From CALESS01 sp041741455 (GTDB taxonomy: Bacteria > Chloroflexota > Anaerolineae > Anaerolineales > Anaerolineaceae): a stretch of 64,000 nt of DNA. Position numbers and translations under genes: made by a program. Positions 62,629 to 64,000 of the stretch are shown one piece after another (position 1 is the first letter of the stretch; each line of letters opens with the position of its first letter). The notes under the pieces were generated by a model, which ran no database searches, had not been told where the DNA came from, and saw only the letters and a program-made list of their open reading frames with translations. The stretch is taken from positions 1-64,000 of the forward strand of contig JBGSJZ010000136.1 in the NCBI GenBank assembly GCA_041741455.1, read 5' to 3'.

Positions 62629-62659
62629 CGGGAGCAGCCCATTGGCAGGGCTGCTCCCG
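62629..62659 (+). terminator. 12-bp hairpin after the RT gene
   Basis: CGGGAGCAGCCC (62629-62640) pairs perfectly with GGGCTGCTCCCG (62648-62659), loop of seven. No T tract follows, so it may be an attenuator or processing site rather than a true terminator. Confidence 0.55.
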
Positions 62660-62711
62660 AAAGCCCTGGTCAAACTGGTCGGGCAGTTGTCAGCCAAGCA
62701 ATCCGATCCCA

Positions 62712-62784
62712 GGTGAGGGCGAAGCGGCCGGAATAGCAGAAATCCTTGGCAGATACGTTCATCCCCGGCTGCTTCGCCCTTACC
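62712..62784 (+). ncRNA. 20-bp stem-loop between RT and cas1
   Basis: Arms 62712-62731 and 62765-62784 pair over 20 bp with two G-T wobbles (core GAGGGCGAAGC/GCTTCGCCC plus flanks) around a 33-base loop. It lies in the only substantial gap of the adaptation operon. It may be a structured RNA or regulatory mRNA element. Confidence 0.55.
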
Positions 62785-62825
62785 AAGAAGCTTGGATGTT
62801 TAAATTAATAATGAGGAGCATGAAC

Positions 62826-63956
62826 ATGGGTACCTTATACGTGACTGAAATGGGTGTGCAAGTCCACAAAGAAGGCCAGCGCCTGCTGGTCAAACGCGGC
62901 ACCGAGGTGCTGCAGGACATTCCGATGATCAAAGTGGACCGGGTCATCCTGATGGGCAAGGGCGCCAGCATCACTACCCCCACCCTGTATGCCCTGGCCC
63001 GCCAGAAGGTGGGGGTGTATTACCTGAGCACGCAGGGTCGCTTCGTGATGCGCACGGTGGGGGATGAGCACCGTCACAGCCGCCTGCGCCATGCCCAGGC
63101 CCGCTATTCCGATCATGCGGCCGGCTGCCTGGCCCTGGCCCGCGCCATTGTCTTCGGCAAGGTCAGCAACCAGCGCGTCCTGGTGCAGCGCCATGCCGAA
63201 GGCGCAGCCTGGGCCGGAAGGGCCCTGGCCAGCATGGACCAAATGCGCCGCCAGGTGGATGCATCCAGCACCCTGGATGAACTGCGCGGACGGGAAGGCC
63301 TGGCAGCCCGCGAATATTTCTCCCTGCTGCGCCAGATCCTGCGCCCGCCTTCCGATGGCAAGGCCTGGGGATTTGAAAAGCGCGCCTATTACCCGCCCAC
63401 CGACCCGGTCAATGCCCTGCTTTCCTTCGGTTACACTTTGCTGCTCAATGACCTGATTGCCGCCTGCCAGCTCACCGGCCTGGACCCAGACCTGGGCTTT
63501 TTCCACGTCATCGACTACAACAAGCCGGCCATGGCGCTGGACCTGGAAGAGATCTTCCGGGCGGTCATTGTCGACTCGATCGTGCTGACCGCCATCAACC
63601 GGCCATATTTCAGCCTGCGGGATTTTGAAATCGGCAAGCCCATCCAGGATCCGGATGAAGACGACCTTCCGGGAGAATCCGTTCCAGCCGGCAGGGATCA
63701 AACGCAGACCAGGCCTGCTGCCCGGCCCGCCCCGGCAAAAATCATGGCGGATCAGCCCGTCCGGCCGATTTATATGAAAGATGCCGCCCGCCGGCGCTTC
63801 ATCGACCTCTACGAATCCCGCGTCAATGAATCCGTCCTGTACCCGGCCACTGGCGAGCGCACCACCTACCGGCGCATTTTTGAGCTGCAAGCCTACGCCG
63901 TGGCCAAAGTCATCCTGGGTGAAGCGGAACGCCTGGTTCCATTTACCATCCGGTGA
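62826..63956 (+). CDS. cas1: CRISPR integrase Cas1
   Basis: From ATG 62826 (GAGGAG seven bases upstream; earlier ATG 62796 and 62820 are less suited) the product is 376 aa. It has an N-terminal beta domain (LYVTEMGVQVHKEG) and the metal ligands E157 (REGLAARE), H227 (GFFHVID) and acidic D239/E242 (ALDLEEIFR). A Pro/Arg-rich linker (about 285-320) is inserted near the C-terminus before RRRFIDLYE. Cas1 with Cas2 inserts new spacers at the CRISPR leader. It is separate from the RT, not a Cas1-RT fusion. Confidence 0.93.
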   Translation: MGTLYVTEMGVQVHKEGQRLLVKRGTEVLQDIPMIKVDRVILMGKGASITTPTLYALARQKVGVYYLSTQGRFVMRTVGDEHRHSRLRHAQARYSDHAAGCLALARAIVFGKVSNQRVLVQRHAEGAAWAGRALASMDQMRRQVDASSTLDELRGREGLAAREYFSLLRQILRPPSDGKAWGFEKRAYYPPTDPVNALLSFGYTLLLNDLIAACQLTGLDPDLGFFHVIDYNKPAMALDLEEIFRAVIVDSIVLTAINRPYFSLRDFEIGKPIQDPDEDDLPGESVPAGRDQTQTRPAARPAPAKIMADQPVRPIYMKDAARRRFIDLYESRVNESVLYPATGERTTYRRIFELQAYAVAKVILGEAERLVPFTIR

Positions 63957-63961
63957 GCCGC

Positions 63962-64000
63962 ATGGCCAAACAATTCATTGTCGCCAGCTATGATATTACC
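63962..64000 (+). CDS. cas2: Cas2, 5' part only
   Basis: Five bases after cas1, ATG 63962 begins MAKQFIVASYDIT, the first beta strand of Cas2 with its conserved YDI aspartate motif. The gene runs off the window after 13 codons, so nothing more can be said about it. Confidence 0.85.
   Translation, partial: MAKQFIVASYDIT

Noticed and set aside
61830..62642. 270-codon minus-strand frame opposite the RT insertion
   Set aside because: Considered because it covers the odd insertion, but it has no start signal and runs through the conserved RT motifs as well.
62835..63890. 351-codon minus-strand frame opposite cas1
   Set aside because: It is the shadow of the GC-rich cas1 gene, with no ribosome binding site and no domain, while the + strand has all Cas1 residues.
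48818..64000. CRISPR array
   Set aside because: No regularly spaced repeats of 28-40 bases are visible anywhere in the locus; the array must lie outside the window, probably after cas2.

Overview
The window looks like a chromosomal segment of a Chloroflexota bacterium, probably Anaerolineae-like. This is an inference from gene content: a von Willebrand/tubulin-like/transglutaminase cluster, a Tad/VirB4-type element, an RT-linked type III-B CRISPR-Cas locus and IS21-type remnants. No rRNA or tRNA gene is present to confirm it. Almost everything reads on the + strand, and the segment is a chain of accessory modules.

1-780: transposase fragments, then a structured non-coding repeat (412-711). 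1045-17252: an amino-acid and peptide catabolic island of 14 genes. They encode a DapA-family lyase, a class V aminotransferase, a threonine-synthase-like enzyme, an Fe-alcohol dehydrogenase, a class C serine hydrolase, two fold-I aminotransferases, a TetR regulator, an M29 aminopeptidase, an MFS carrier, a D-aminoacylase-like amidohydrolase, an M20 peptidase, an asparaginase-like protein and an Asp/Glu racemase. A second, diverged copy of the left-hand repeat follows at 17358-17640, so the island lies between direct repeats.

17877-19000: a small Cys-rich ORF, gene debris and the repeat-bearing end of a broken IS21-type element. 19229-36861: an integrated plasmid-like or conjugative-like element. 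It carries ParA, a two-domain ParA partner, six helically phased hexamers (21366-21428), a Rep-like protein with a DnaA-domain-I-like N-terminus, an SSB-like protein, membrane and secreted proteins, a VirB4/HerA-type ATPase with a long Ser/Gln-rich insertion, and CpaB-, TadZ- and TadA-like proteins. No relaxase or integrase is visible. An AAA/DUF234-type ATPase with a perfect palindromic operator lies beside it (36919-38433).

38921-48817: a little-described cluster. It encodes a membrane vWA protein with a cytoplasmic FHA-like tail, a tubulin-like GTPase (Tubulin_2 type), a 1029-aa protein that seems to be a degenerate tubulin paralogue fused to a transglutaminase-like protease, and a response regulator. 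It could be a surface sensor-cytoskeleton-protease system.

48906-64000: a type III-B CRISPR-Cas locus. The effector operon is cas10 (no HD domain, GGDD present)-cmr3-cmr1-cmr4-cmr5-cmr6, where Cmr6 carries a C-terminal cold-shock-like domain. After a strong terminator come a Card1/Can2-like CARF nuclease, a Csx15-like protein and a two-TM CARF-like protein. A more GC-rich module follows: cas6, an unknown convergent gene, RNase HI-like, RemA/DUF370-like, a reverse transcriptase with an insertion of about 165 aa, a 20-bp stem-loop, cas1 and the first 13 codons of cas2. No CRISPR array is inside the window. The design suggests that Cas10 makes cyclic oligoadenylate to fire CARF effectors, and that the RT/RNase H/Cas1-Cas2 group could acquire spacers from RNA.
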